Origin: CAYQJC01 sp964417825
GTDB taxonomy: Bacteria > Patescibacteriota > Minisyncoccia > Minisyncoccales > CG1-02-41-26
NCBI GenBank assembly: GCA_964417825.1
Contig: CAYQJC010000024.1
Span: forward strand, 1-7,838
DNA length: 7,838 nt
Reading direction: 5' to 3'
Shown: positions 1 to 4,635 of the stretch, piece by piece
Numbering within the stretch: the first letter of the stretch is position 1
Layout: every line of letters starts with the position of its first letter
Notes under the pieces: generated by a model
Database searches by the model: none
The model's input: the letters and a program-made list of their open reading frames with translations, nothing else
Told to the model about the DNA's origin: nothing
Program-made: the position numbers and the translations under genes

Positions 1-68
1 CAATGCGATTTTGGCTTTTAGGAATGATATTAGCTATTATTGGAGTGGCTATAAGATTACTGGGGTAA
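1..68 (+). CDS. C-terminal end of an unidentified membrane protein (partial)
   Basis: The third reading frame is open from the window edge to a TAA at 66-68. It reads as a hydrophobic tail (RFWLLGMILAIIGVAIRLLG), which looks like the last transmembrane helix of a membrane protein. An ATG at 3-5 is in frame but has no visible upstream context, so it is more likely an internal Met than a start. The reading is supported by a hairpin terminator starting 38 nt after the stop. The family cannot be named from about 21 residues. The frame choice rests only on hydrophobicity and the terminator, so confidence is limited. Confidence 0.4.
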   Translation, partial: MRFWLLGMILAIIGVAIRLLG

Positions 69-105
69 TTCCATCATTTTGTGCGGTCGTCAACAATGGT
101 AGAAA

Positions 106-131
106 TTGGCTTGACAAAGCCAAATTTTTTT
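106..131 (+). terminator. Intrinsic terminator of the upstream gene
   Basis: TTGGCTT (106-112) pairs with AAGCCAA (117-123) around a GACA tetraloop. One A and then seven T residues (125-131) follow. This is a 7-bp stem with the typical U-tract, placed 38 nt after the upstream stop codon. It physically overlaps the -35 and spacer of the next promoter. Confidence 0.7.
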
Positions 132-139
132 GTTATAGA
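111..139 (+). promoter_or_regulatory. Strong sigma-70-type promoter of the two-gene operon
   Basis: TTGACA at 111-116 is a perfect -35. A 17-bp spacer separates it from TATAGA at 134-139 (5/6 to TATAAT), with an extended -10 TG at 131-132. The predicted transcript start is near 146, leaving a leader of about 28 nt before the ATG at 174. The -35 lies in the stem and loop of the preceding terminator, and the T-tract of that terminator lies in the spacer. Confidence 0.8.
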
Positions 140-153
140 TTGATATGAACTTT

Positions 154-173
154 AAAAATTAAGGAGGGGAAAA
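154..173 (+). promoter_or_regulatory. Strong ribosome-binding leader of the 253-aa gene
   Basis: The leader contains AGGAGGGG (162-169), with AGGAGG ending 6 nt before the ATG. It sits between an A/T-rich stretch (AAAAATTA) and AAAA. Nearly the same leader precedes the gene at 1443 (1420-1442), which suggests matched translation or shared origin. The strong SD fixes the start at 174. Confidence 0.85.
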
Positions 174-935
174 ATGGAAAAAGGAGTTAAAGAAATTCTA
201 GAATTAGAAAGAAAAATTGAATTTCCGAAAGAAGAAGATTCAATAGAAAAAGTAACAGAGAAGGTGATTAGATTAAAGGAGCAATTGAAAAAATTACCGA
301 AAGAAATAAAAGAAATTCTCAAAGAGGAAATAGTAGAAGCGAAGCAGGGAATAGAAAATTTTCTCTCACAGATAGCACTAAAAAAACGGGAACCAGAAAT
401 TTTTGTGGAAGATGCTGATGAGCTTATTCTGAAGTCATTGTTAGGGAAAATAGCACCTTTAAAAGAGAGATTAGAAGTAGAAATCGGGAAATTTATCCAG
501 AGAACAATTGAAGAGAAAGCACTGAGAGAGAAAGATATAGAAGAAGAAATCAGAAAAAGAAAGAAAGAAGAGCTGGAACCTTTAAAAGAAGAACTGAGAG
601 AATTAGTAAAGCGATTTGCAAGTGGAGTAACTGCGGAAGGTTATCTCCAGTATGTTACCCCGAGAGTAGAAGTGACTCTTCAGCGTATTTCAACGCACAA
701 AACTGATCCTTGGGAATTTCTGGCGATTCTCCAAAAGAAAATTAAGAAACCCGAAGAGAGAAGATTCGCTATTAGAAATTGCCTCAGGGTGATATACGAA
801 TCAGCTAAAAGATCAAAGGTGATTTCTAAAGAAGAGCTGGATAAAATTACAGAAGTAGAAGAGAGAAAACCTAAAGTAATTGTTAAACCTCGAAAAGGCT
901 TTGAGAAGGAGGTAAAGGCTTTGAAAAGGAGGTAA
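174..935 (+). CDS. Lys/Glu-rich coiled-coil protein of unknown function
   Basis: I do not recognise this 253-aa protein. It is soluble, with no signal peptide or membrane segment, and very rich in Lys and Glu. Residues about 1-70 and 95-148 look like long amphipathic or coiled-coil helices. A more globular, less charged helical part runs from about 150 to 213 (contains GYLQYVTPRVEV and DPWEFLAIL) with the only Cys at 203. A basic tail follows from about 230 to 253. The start is set by AGGAGGGG 6 nt upstream. It is the first gene of an operon with the zinc-ribbon/winged-helix gene at 940, and only 4 nt separate them. The last residues (ALKRR) were created by a 20-bp tandem duplication; without it the protein would end in EVKK. 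A structural or scaffold partner of the downstream DNA-binding-like protein is possible but is only inferred from context. Confidence 0.85.
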   Translation: MEKGVKEILELERKIEFPKEEDSIEKVTEKVIRLKEQLKKLPKEIKEILKEEIVEAKQGIENFLSQIALKKREPEIFVEDADELILKSLLGKIAPLKERLEVEIGKFIQRTIEEKALREKDIEEEIRKRKKEELEPLKEELRELVKRFASGVTAEGYLQYVTPRVEVTLQRISTHKTDPWEFLAILQKKIKKPEERRFAIRNCLRVIYESAKRSKVISKEELDKITEVEERKPKVIVKPRKGFEKEVKALKRR

Positions 936-937
936 AG
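894..937 (+). repeat. 20-bp tandem duplication across the operon junction
   Basis: GGCTTTGAGAAGGAGGTAAA (897-916) is followed directly by GGCTTTGAAAAGGAGGTAAA (917-936), with one mismatch. The 20-nt periodicity extends over 894-937. Each copy contains AAGGAGGT, so the ribosome-binding site of the next gene is present twice. Because 20 is not a multiple of 3, the second copy is read in another frame and supplies the present TAA stop (933-935) of the 253-aa gene. Confidence 0.95.
926..933 (+). promoter_or_regulatory. Functional ribosome-binding site of the zinc-ribbon gene
   Basis: AAGGAGGT lies 6 nt before the ATG at 940 and complements eight bases of a standard anti-SD. The upstream gene's stop codon (933-935) sits at the end of this site. 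An identical AAGGAGGT at 906-913, in the other repeat copy, is too far from the ATG (26 nt) to be the main site. Confidence 0.85.
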
Positions 938-939
938 AA

Positions 940-1320
940 ATGAAAGAAATATGGCCTTGCCCAAAGTGCAAAATACCAGTTCCAGTAGGTGCAAAGGTCT
1001 GCCCATATTGCGGAATGAGCAAAAAAGAATTTCTGGAAATGGAAAAAGAAAAGGTAGAAAGATTAAAGAAGAAAGCTCTCTGTGCTTGGTATCTGATCTC
1101 TCTGTTTGAGGCTCCAGCTCTAACTGAAACAGAGATTATAAGTCAAATGAAAACGAGAGGTTATACTCTCAATGAGATTAAAGAAACCCTAAATCAGTTA
1201 GTAAAATTCAAATATCTTTCAGTCTCAGAAAAAGAAGGAAAGCTAGAATTCTCCCTCACGCCTGATGGTGAAAATTTCTTAATGGAAGTGGTAGTGAACC
1301 GAGAAAAACTAGATCTTTAA
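940..1320 (+). CDS. Zinc-ribbon / winged-helix protein, putative DNA-binding regulator
   Basis: This 126-aa protein begins with a zinc ribbon: C7-x2-C10 and C21-x2-C24 (CPKC ... CPYCG). A charged linker helix (about 27-46) follows, then a region compatible with a winged helix at about 46-115. That region comprises a first helix (ALCAWYLISLF), a second (TETEIISQMKTRG), a likely recognition helix (LNEIKETLNQLVKFKYL) and a beta wing ending in LTPDGENFL, a signature similar to the wing of PadR-like proteins. The Cys pairs are seen directly; the winged helix is inferred from pattern. The start is fixed by AAGGAGGT. The gene is transcribed with the 253-aa coiled-coil gene from the promoter at 111-139 and followed by a terminator. 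It may be a transcriptional regulator or nucleic-acid-binding adaptor. Its target is unknown; the palindromic sites at 1877-1926 are a nearby candidate. Confidence 0.8.
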   Translation: MKEIWPCPKCKIPVPVGAKVCPYCGMSKKEFLEMEKEKVERLKKKALCAWYLISLFEAPALTETEIISQMKTRGYTLNEIKETLNQLVKFKYLSVSEKEGKLEFSLTPDGENFLMEVVVNREKLDL

Positions 1321-1333
1321 TTTTTATATTTTA

Positions 1334-1368
1334 AAGCCCATTCCTTAAGGAATGGGCTTGTTTTGTTT
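1334..1368 (+). terminator. Intrinsic terminator of the two-gene operon
   Basis: AAGCCCATTCC (1334-1344) pairs perfectly with GGAATGGGCTT (1349-1359) around a TTAA loop. GTTTTGTTT follows. The 11-bp stem and U-rich tail begin 14 nt after the stop codon at 1320. Confidence 0.9.
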
Positions 1369-1385
1369 AAATTATTTAATATAAT
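1358..1385 (+). promoter_or_regulatory. Candidate promoter of the 97-aa gene
   Basis: A perfect TATAAT lies at 1380-1385, with a weak TTGTTT -35 (1358-1363) 16 bp upstream inside the preceding terminator's tail. A start near 1392 would give a leader of about 50 nt. A second TATAAT at 1414-1419 lacks any good -35 but would give a leader of about 18 nt, close to that of the 253-aa gene. One of the two probably drives the gene, and the sequence does not decide which. Confidence 0.5.
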
Positions 1386-1419
1386 AGGAGAAGGTTAAAG
1401 TTCATTAAATCTTTATAAT

Positions 1420-1442
1420 AAAAATTAAATAAGGAGGGAAAA
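1420..1442 (+). promoter_or_regulatory. Strong ribosome-binding leader shared with the gene at 174
   Basis: AGGAGGG (1432-1438) lies just before AAAAATG, giving 5 nt between AGGAGG and the ATG. Apart from a 3-nt insertion and one G fewer, this leader matches 154-173. The strong SD decides the start at 1443. Confidence 0.8.
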
Positions 1443-1736
1443 ATGCTTATTAAAAAAGCGATAGAAAAAATGAAAAAAGAGATAGAGTCTACTTTTCAGA
1501 AGGTAAAGAATATCGTAAATAGCTATCTTCAAGAAACGCCTTATATCATTGACGAAAGAGGGAAAGAAGAAATAGAAGATATTCTTTCGGTTGCTTGGCA
1601 AGAACTGATAAAATTACTTCTTTTTCAAATTGATTTAACCAAGGAAATAATTGAAGCAGAAGAGGAGAAAATCCAGCAACAGCGAAAAGATTTTGAAAAA
1701 ATCGTAAAAAAGATGTCGGAATTTTCATTAAACTAA
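1443..1736 (+). CDS. Small all-helical protein of unknown function (97 aa)
   Basis: I do not recognise this family. The 97-aa product has no Cys, signal peptide or clear membrane span. It appears to be two or three amphipathic helices: about 2-30, 38-62 (EEIEDILSVAWQELIKLLLFQ) and 62-92 (Lys/Glu-rich, coiled-coil-like). A turn around ETPYIIDERG (31-40) separates the first two. Its composition resembles the 253-aa protein but I see no clear sequence homology. It has its own promoter candidates and terminator, so it is a single-gene unit. It shares the leader of the 253-aa gene, which suggests related expression. A small coiled-coil adaptor or oligomerising protein is plausible, but function cannot be inferred. 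Confidence 0.8.
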   Translation: MLIKKAIEKMKKEIESTFQKVKNIVNSYLQETPYIIDERGKEEIEDILSVAWQELIKLLLFQIDLTKEIIEAEEEKIQQQRKDFEKIVKKMSEFSLN

Positions 1737-1741
1737 AAGCT

Positions 1742-1771
1742 AAAAGGGAGAGTTTTGACTCTCCTTTTTTT
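1742..1771 (+). terminator. Intrinsic terminator of the 97-aa gene
   Basis: GGAGAGT (1747-1753) pairs with ACTCTCC (1758-1764) around a TTTG loop. The stem can be extended by A-T pairs and one G-T pair. Seven T residues (1765-1771) follow. It begins 5 nt after the stop codon. Confidence 0.9.
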
Positions 1772-1794
1772 CATTTTCTTAATCGTTTTTCCCT

Positions 1795-1814
1795 AAATTT
1801 GTGGTATTTTAGAG
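1795..1814 (+). repeat. 20-bp direct repeat with extended -10-like motif, copy 1
   Basis: AAATTTGTGGTATTTTAGAG is identical to 1948-1967. Weaker similarity (ATTGGAGT) continues downstream in both copies after a 2-nt length difference. It contains TGTGGTATTTT, which resembles an extended -10 (TG-n-TATTTT, 4/6 in the hexamer), but no convincing -35 lies 16-18 bp upstream. Confidence 0.85.
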
Positions 1815-1845
1815 AATTTATTGGAGTTTGAAGTATAGAAAGCAG

Positions 1846-1877
1846 AATAGAGAAGTATAAAAATAGAGAAGTATAAA
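1846..1877 (+). repeat. Perfect 16-bp tandem duplication
   Basis: AATAGAGAAGTATAAA occurs twice head to tail (1846-1861 and 1862-1877) without mismatch. It directly abuts the hairpin that begins at 1877. Confidence 0.95.
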
Positions 1878-1895
1878 AGTTAGGGTACCTAACTT
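1877..1895 (+). promoter_or_regulatory. Hairpin A of an alternative-structure pair
   Basis: AAGTTAGG (1877-1884) and CCTAACTT (1888-1895) form an 8-bp stem with a GTA loop. No T-tract follows, so it is not a simple terminator. Its right arm (1891-1895) is also needed for hairpin B, so in RNA the two would exclude each other. As DNA it is a candidate dyad operator. Confidence 0.5.
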
Positions 1896-1926
1896 AACTG
1901 ACCTACGATCGTGGGTAAGATAAGTT
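1891..1926 (+). promoter_or_regulatory. Hairpin B / near-palindrome ACCTACGATCGTGGGT
   Basis: AACTTA (1891-1896) pairs with TAAGTT (1921-1926). After a 4x4 internal loop, ACCTAC (1901-1906) pairs with GTGGGT (1911-1916), including one T-G wobble, around a GATC loop. The inner 16 bp form a near-perfect palindrome suitable for a dimeric DNA-binding protein. No U-tract follows. Its role as operator or RNA switch is inferred only. Confidence 0.5.
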
Positions 1927-1947
1927 GGAATGAGTTTATTTAAATTA

Positions 1948-1967
1948 AAATTTGTGGTATTTTAGAG
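1948..1967 (+). repeat. 20-bp direct repeat with extended -10-like motif, copy 2
   Basis: This is identical to 1795-1814, 153 bp downstream. The last bases overlap the first unit of the 20-bp tandem repeat at 1962-2001. It contains TGTGGTATTTT (1953-1963). A start from this box would fall near 1970, giving murD a leader of about 67 nt, but there is no good -35. Confidence 0.85.
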
Positions 1968-2001
1968 TATATTGGAGTCTATTAGAGTATATTGGAGCCT
2001 A
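1962..2001 (+). repeat. 20-bp tandem duplication upstream of murD
   Basis: TTAGAGTATATTGGAGTCTA (1962-1981) is followed by TTAGAGTATATTGGAGCCTA (1982-2001), with one mismatch (T1978/C1998). The region ends 24 bp before the TATAAA box of murD. Confidence 0.95.
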
Positions 2002-2024
2002 AAAGTTGGGATGCAAAAGAGTAA

Positions 2025-2030
2025 TATAAA
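2025..2030 (+). promoter_or_regulatory. -10 box of murD, leaderless arrangement
   Basis: TATAAA (5/6 to TATAAT) ends 6 nt before the murD ATG, so transcription would start on the A of the start codon. There is no SD between it and the ATG and no good -35 at 16-18 bp. The call therefore rests on the -10 alone and on the same pattern at murG and gltX. Confidence 0.5.
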
Positions 2031-2036
2031 TCCGTT

Positions 2037-3491
2037 ATGAAATTAGAGGAGTTAAAACATAAAAAGATATTGATTTTAGGATTTGGCAGAGAAGGAAAAG
2101 ATAATTATTTGGCTTTAAGGAAGTTGTTCCCAAAAAAAATTTTGGCGATAGCCGATAGAATGGAGCTTGAAGAATTACCAAAAAAGATCCAAAGATCCTT
2201 GAGATTTGACAAAAAACTAAAATTGTACTTTGGCAAAGATTATTTAAAAGCCCTGAAAAAATACGATTTAATAATTAAAACTCCAGGTATTCCGCTAAAA
2301 ACTATAAAACCCTTTTTAAAAAAGGGACAAAGAATGACTTCTCAGACAGAAATTTTTTTTGATAATTGTCCGGGGATAATTGTTGGAGTAACTGGTACCA
2401 AAGGAAAGGGAACAACCTGCTCTTTAATTTACAAGATTTTAAAAAGGGGCAGGCTGAAAGTTCATCTAGTAGGTAATATCGGTAAACCAGTTTTTCAGAT
2501 ATTGCTGAGAGCTAAAAGAAATGAAATCTTCGTTTATGAACTATCTTCTCATCAGCTTCAGAGCCTTAAAAAATCCCCTCAGATTGCTGTTTTTTTGAAT
2601 CTTTATCCTGCCCACCTAGATTTTTTTGGAAGTTTCAGCGAGTATAAAAAAGCTAAAGAGAATATTTTAAAATGGCAAAACAATGATGATTTTCTCTTAT
2701 ATAATGTTGACCAAAAAATTTTAAGAGAATTAGCCAAAAAAAGCCGAGCTAAGAAACTACCGTTTACCCTAAAATCAAAGCTAATATATAGGAAACGATC
2801 GCTATATAGTTGTTATTTTAAGGGAGGATGGATTTTTTGCCAAAGGGAAAAAATTATCTCTCAAAAAGAAATACCTTTAAAGGGGAAATTTAATCTTTTA
2901 AATGTGATGGCAGCTGTTTTAGTAGGGAAGATATTTACTATCCCAGTAAAGAAAATCAGAGAGGCGATAAAATCATTCAAGCCATTGCCTCATCGTTTAG
3001 AATTTGTTGGCAAATATAAAGGGATAGAGTTTTATAATGATTCTTTAGCAACCGTGCCTCAATCCACAATCGCAGCTTTAGAAGGATTAGGTGAGAGAAT
3101 AGAGAGTTTGATTTTAGGGGGTTCAGAAACTGGAGCTAATTTTTCCTCATTGGCAAAAAAAATTTTAGAAACTAAAATCCGAAATCTAATTTTTTTATCG
3201 CCAGGAAGTGGAGAGGAGATTTGGCGAGCAATCCAAAAAACTTATCGAAAAATTAAAAATCTCAAAAAGAAAAAATTGCCCAAAGCAATTTTTGTCTTTC
3301 CATTAAAAAAACAAAATTCCCCCCAGAGCTCGGGTGTAATGAAAGAAGCTGTGAAAAAAGCCTATCAGATAACCACTAAAGGGAAAATTTGCTTACTCTC
3401 TCCAGCTAGCCCAAGTTTTAATCTTTTTTCTGATTATAAACAGAGGGGGAACCTGTTTAAAAAATTTGTGAAAAAATATGGTCGAAAATAA
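2037..3491 (+). CDS. murD: UDP-N-acetylmuramoylalanine--glutamate ligase (MurD)
   Basis: A cytoplasmic Mur ligase that adds glutamate to UDP-MurNAc-L-Ala using ATP. The N-terminal UDP-binding domain shows GFGREG (15-20) and TPGIP (82-86). The ATP P-loop is GVTGTKGKGT (117-126). VGNIG (145-149), E168 in ELSSHQL, H193 in AHLDFF and K207 (the expected carbamylated Lys in YKKAK) form the catalytic centre. NLLNVMAA (286-293), LPHRLEFVG (317-325), NDSLAT (334-339) and LLSPASPSF (453-461) complete domains 2 and 3. At 484 aa it is somewhat longer than usual, with Lys-rich insertions near 400-430. Two lysines that hold D-Glu in the E. coli enzyme (K319, K348) align with L337 and T365, and the usual DHLD motif reads AHLD, so its substrate detail may differ. 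There is no SD; the ATG directly follows a -10 box. It overlaps ftsW by 14 nt. Confidence 0.95.
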   Translation: MKLEELKHKKILILGFGREGKDNYLALRKLFPKKILAIADRMELEELPKKIQRSLRFDKKLKLYFGKDYLKALKKYDLIIKTPGIPLKTIKPFLKKGQRMTSQTEIFFDNCPGIIVGVTGTKGKGTTCSLIYKILKRGRLKVHLVGNIGKPVFQILLRAKRNEIFVYELSSHQLQSLKKSPQIAVFLNLYPAHLDFFGSFSEYKKAKENILKWQNNDDFLLYNVDQKILRELAKKSRAKKLPFTLKSKLIYRKRSLYSCYFKGGWIFCQREKIISQKEIPLKGKFNLLNVMAAVLVGKIFTIPVKKIREAIKSFKPLPHRLEFVGKYKGIEFYNDSLATVPQSTIAALEGLGERIESLILGGSETGANFSSLAKKILETKIRNLIFLSPGSGEEIWRAIQKTYRKIKNLKKKKLPKAIFVFPLKKQNSPQSSGVMKEAVKKAYQITTKGKICLLSPASPSFNLFSDYKQRGNLFKKFVKKYGRK

Positions 3492-4596
3492 GAAAACCGA
3501 CTCAAGGTTAATTCTCCTGGTTACTTTATTGACTGGCTGGGGAATATTTACAGTGGGAACAACCTCTTTTCCTCTTTCCTTAAAAAACTATGGCAGTCCA
3601 TGGGTTTATCTCTTTCACCAGATATTAATGTTGGGAATCGCCAGTGGCTTAGCTTTAGTTTTTTTTAAATTACCTATTGAAAGCTTAAAGAAATGGGGCC
3701 CTTTTCTTTTTCTTTTGAATCTGCTTTTAGTAATTTTAGTTTTTTTGCCGAAAATCGGAGTTAGTATTGGAGGAGCTCGACGCTGGATAGGATTTGGCAA
3801 TTTCGTAATTCAACCTTCAGAATTTTTGAAACTTAGTTTTATACTCTATTTAGCTGCCTGGCTTTCAGAAAGAATGAAAACAAAAAAAGAAACGAAATCC
3901 AAAGTTTTACTAATACCTTTTCTGACAATTTTAGGAGTTTTGATTATTGTTTTGATTCTTCAGCCTGATATGAGCACTTTGGGGATAATTTTCCTTACCG
4001 GTGCTTTAATGTATTTTACTGCTTCAACTCCTTGGTGGCATACTTTACTAGTTGTAGGTGGGGGAATAGGGGGAGCATTTTTCTTAATTAAAATTGCTCC
4101 TTATCGACTAGCTCGATTCTTAGTTTTTTTAAAACCCGAACTTGATCCATTAGGAATTGGCTATCAACTGAGACAATCTTTTATTGCGATTGGCTCAGGA
4201 AAAATTCTGGGCATAGGAAATGGCTTCAGCCTAGGGCTTTCTCGCCAGAAATTTGGTTTCTTACCCCATCCTATATCCGATTCAATTTTTGCTATAATAG
4301 GAGAGGAGCTGGGATTTATTGGGGCGGTAGGATTAATTTTTCTTTTTCTACTTTTTGCTTGGTGCGGCTTAAAAATTGCCAAACGTGCTTCAAAAAACTA
4401 CCAAAAACTTTTGGCCTTAGGGATTACCTTGTGGATAGTTTTCCAAGCATTTTTCAATATCGGGGGGATGATAGGATTGCTTCCTTTAGCTGGAATTCCT
4501 TTACCTTTCTTCAGTTATGGAGGGTCCCATCTTATTGCCGAAATGATAGGCGTGGGAATACTGCTGAATATATCCAAGACAAGTTATAAGTTGTAA
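3478..4596 (+). CDS. ftsW: FtsW/RodA-family (SEDS) peptidoglycan glycosyltransferase
   Basis: A polytopic membrane protein of the SEDS family that polymerises lipid II glycan, here most likely the septal enzyme FtsW given its place between murD and murG. About ten hydrophobic segments are visible, starting at residue 10. Family motifs are GARRWIGFGNFVIQPSE (99-115), QPD (162-164), DPLGIGYQLRQS (223-234) before a large external loop, HPISDSIFA (264-272) with D268 at the position of the catalytic Asp, EE (276-277), and PLAGIPLPFFSYGGS (336-350). At 372 aa it has the usual core length without a long cytoplasmic tail. The start overlaps the murD end by 14 nt and lacks an SD, so translation is probably coupled to murD. 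RodA is the main alternative, since the motifs alone do not separate the two. A partner transpeptidase gene is not in the window. Confidence 0.88.
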   Translation: MVENKKTDSRLILLVTLLTGWGIFTVGTTSFPLSLKNYGSPWVYLFHQILMLGIASGLALVFFKLPIESLKKWGPFLFLLNLLLVILVFLPKIGVSIGGARRWIGFGNFVIQPSEFLKLSFILYLAAWLSERMKTKKETKSKVLLIPFLTILGVLIIVLILQPDMSTLGIIFLTGALMYFTASTPWWHTLLVVGGGIGGAFFLIKIAPYRLARFLVFLKPELDPLGIGYQLRQSFIAIGSGKILGIGNGFSLGLSRQKFGFLPHPISDSIFAIIGEELGFIGAVGLIFLFLLFAWCGLKIAKRASKNYQKLLALGITLWIVFQAFFNIGGMIGLLPLAGIPLPFFSYGGSHLIAEMIGVGILLNISKTSYKL

Positions 4597-4622
4597 GGTC
4601 TGAATTGTAAATTTATTTAAAT

Positions 4623-4628
4623 TTTAAT
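4623..4628 (+). promoter_or_regulatory. -10-like box directly before murG
   Basis: TTTAAT (5/6 to TATAAT) ends 7 nt before the murG ATG, in an A/T-rich stretch (4608-4628). A weak CTGAAT (3/6) lies 17 bp upstream. There is no SD. With this spacing a transcript would begin at or next to the start codon, although murG may also be read through from murD-ftsW. Confidence 0.4.
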
Positions 4629-4635
4629 CTGGATT

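Larger units (their letters stand above)
1772..2036 (+). other. Repeat-rich noncoding region upstream of murD
   Basis: This 265-nt gap has no credible gene, tRNA or transposase fragment. In order it holds the first TGTGGTATTTT box (1795-1814), a perfect 16-bp tandem repeat (1846-1877), two overlapping hairpins (1877-1926), the second box (1948-1967), a 20-bp tandem repeat (1962-2001) and a TATAAA box (2025-2030). The density of repeats and dyads is far above the rest of the window. It may be a regulatory leader, a set of promoters, or the remains of a small element. Confidence 0.75.

Noticed and set aside
680..1022. Open frames on the minus strand across the 253-aa and zinc-ribbon genes
   Set aside because: They are antisense shadows of well-supported genes with SDs, promoter and terminator. 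They have no own SD or recognisable motifs.
1930..1965. Eleven-codon ORF (MSLFKLKFVVF) in the repeat region
   Set aside because: It has no SD, and its second half is simply the duplicated 20-bp box. Copy 1 of the box lacks an equivalent ORF.
2310..2326. CCCTTTTTAAAAAAGGG inverted repeat inside murD
   Set aside because: It has no loop and no T-tract after it, and it encodes conserved-looking protein (KPFLKKG). It is probably a by-product of Pro/Phe/Lys codons.
4359..4589. Open frame overlapping the end of ftsW on the + strand
   Set aside because: It lies out of frame within conserved SEDS motifs, has no SD, and its translation shows no family features.
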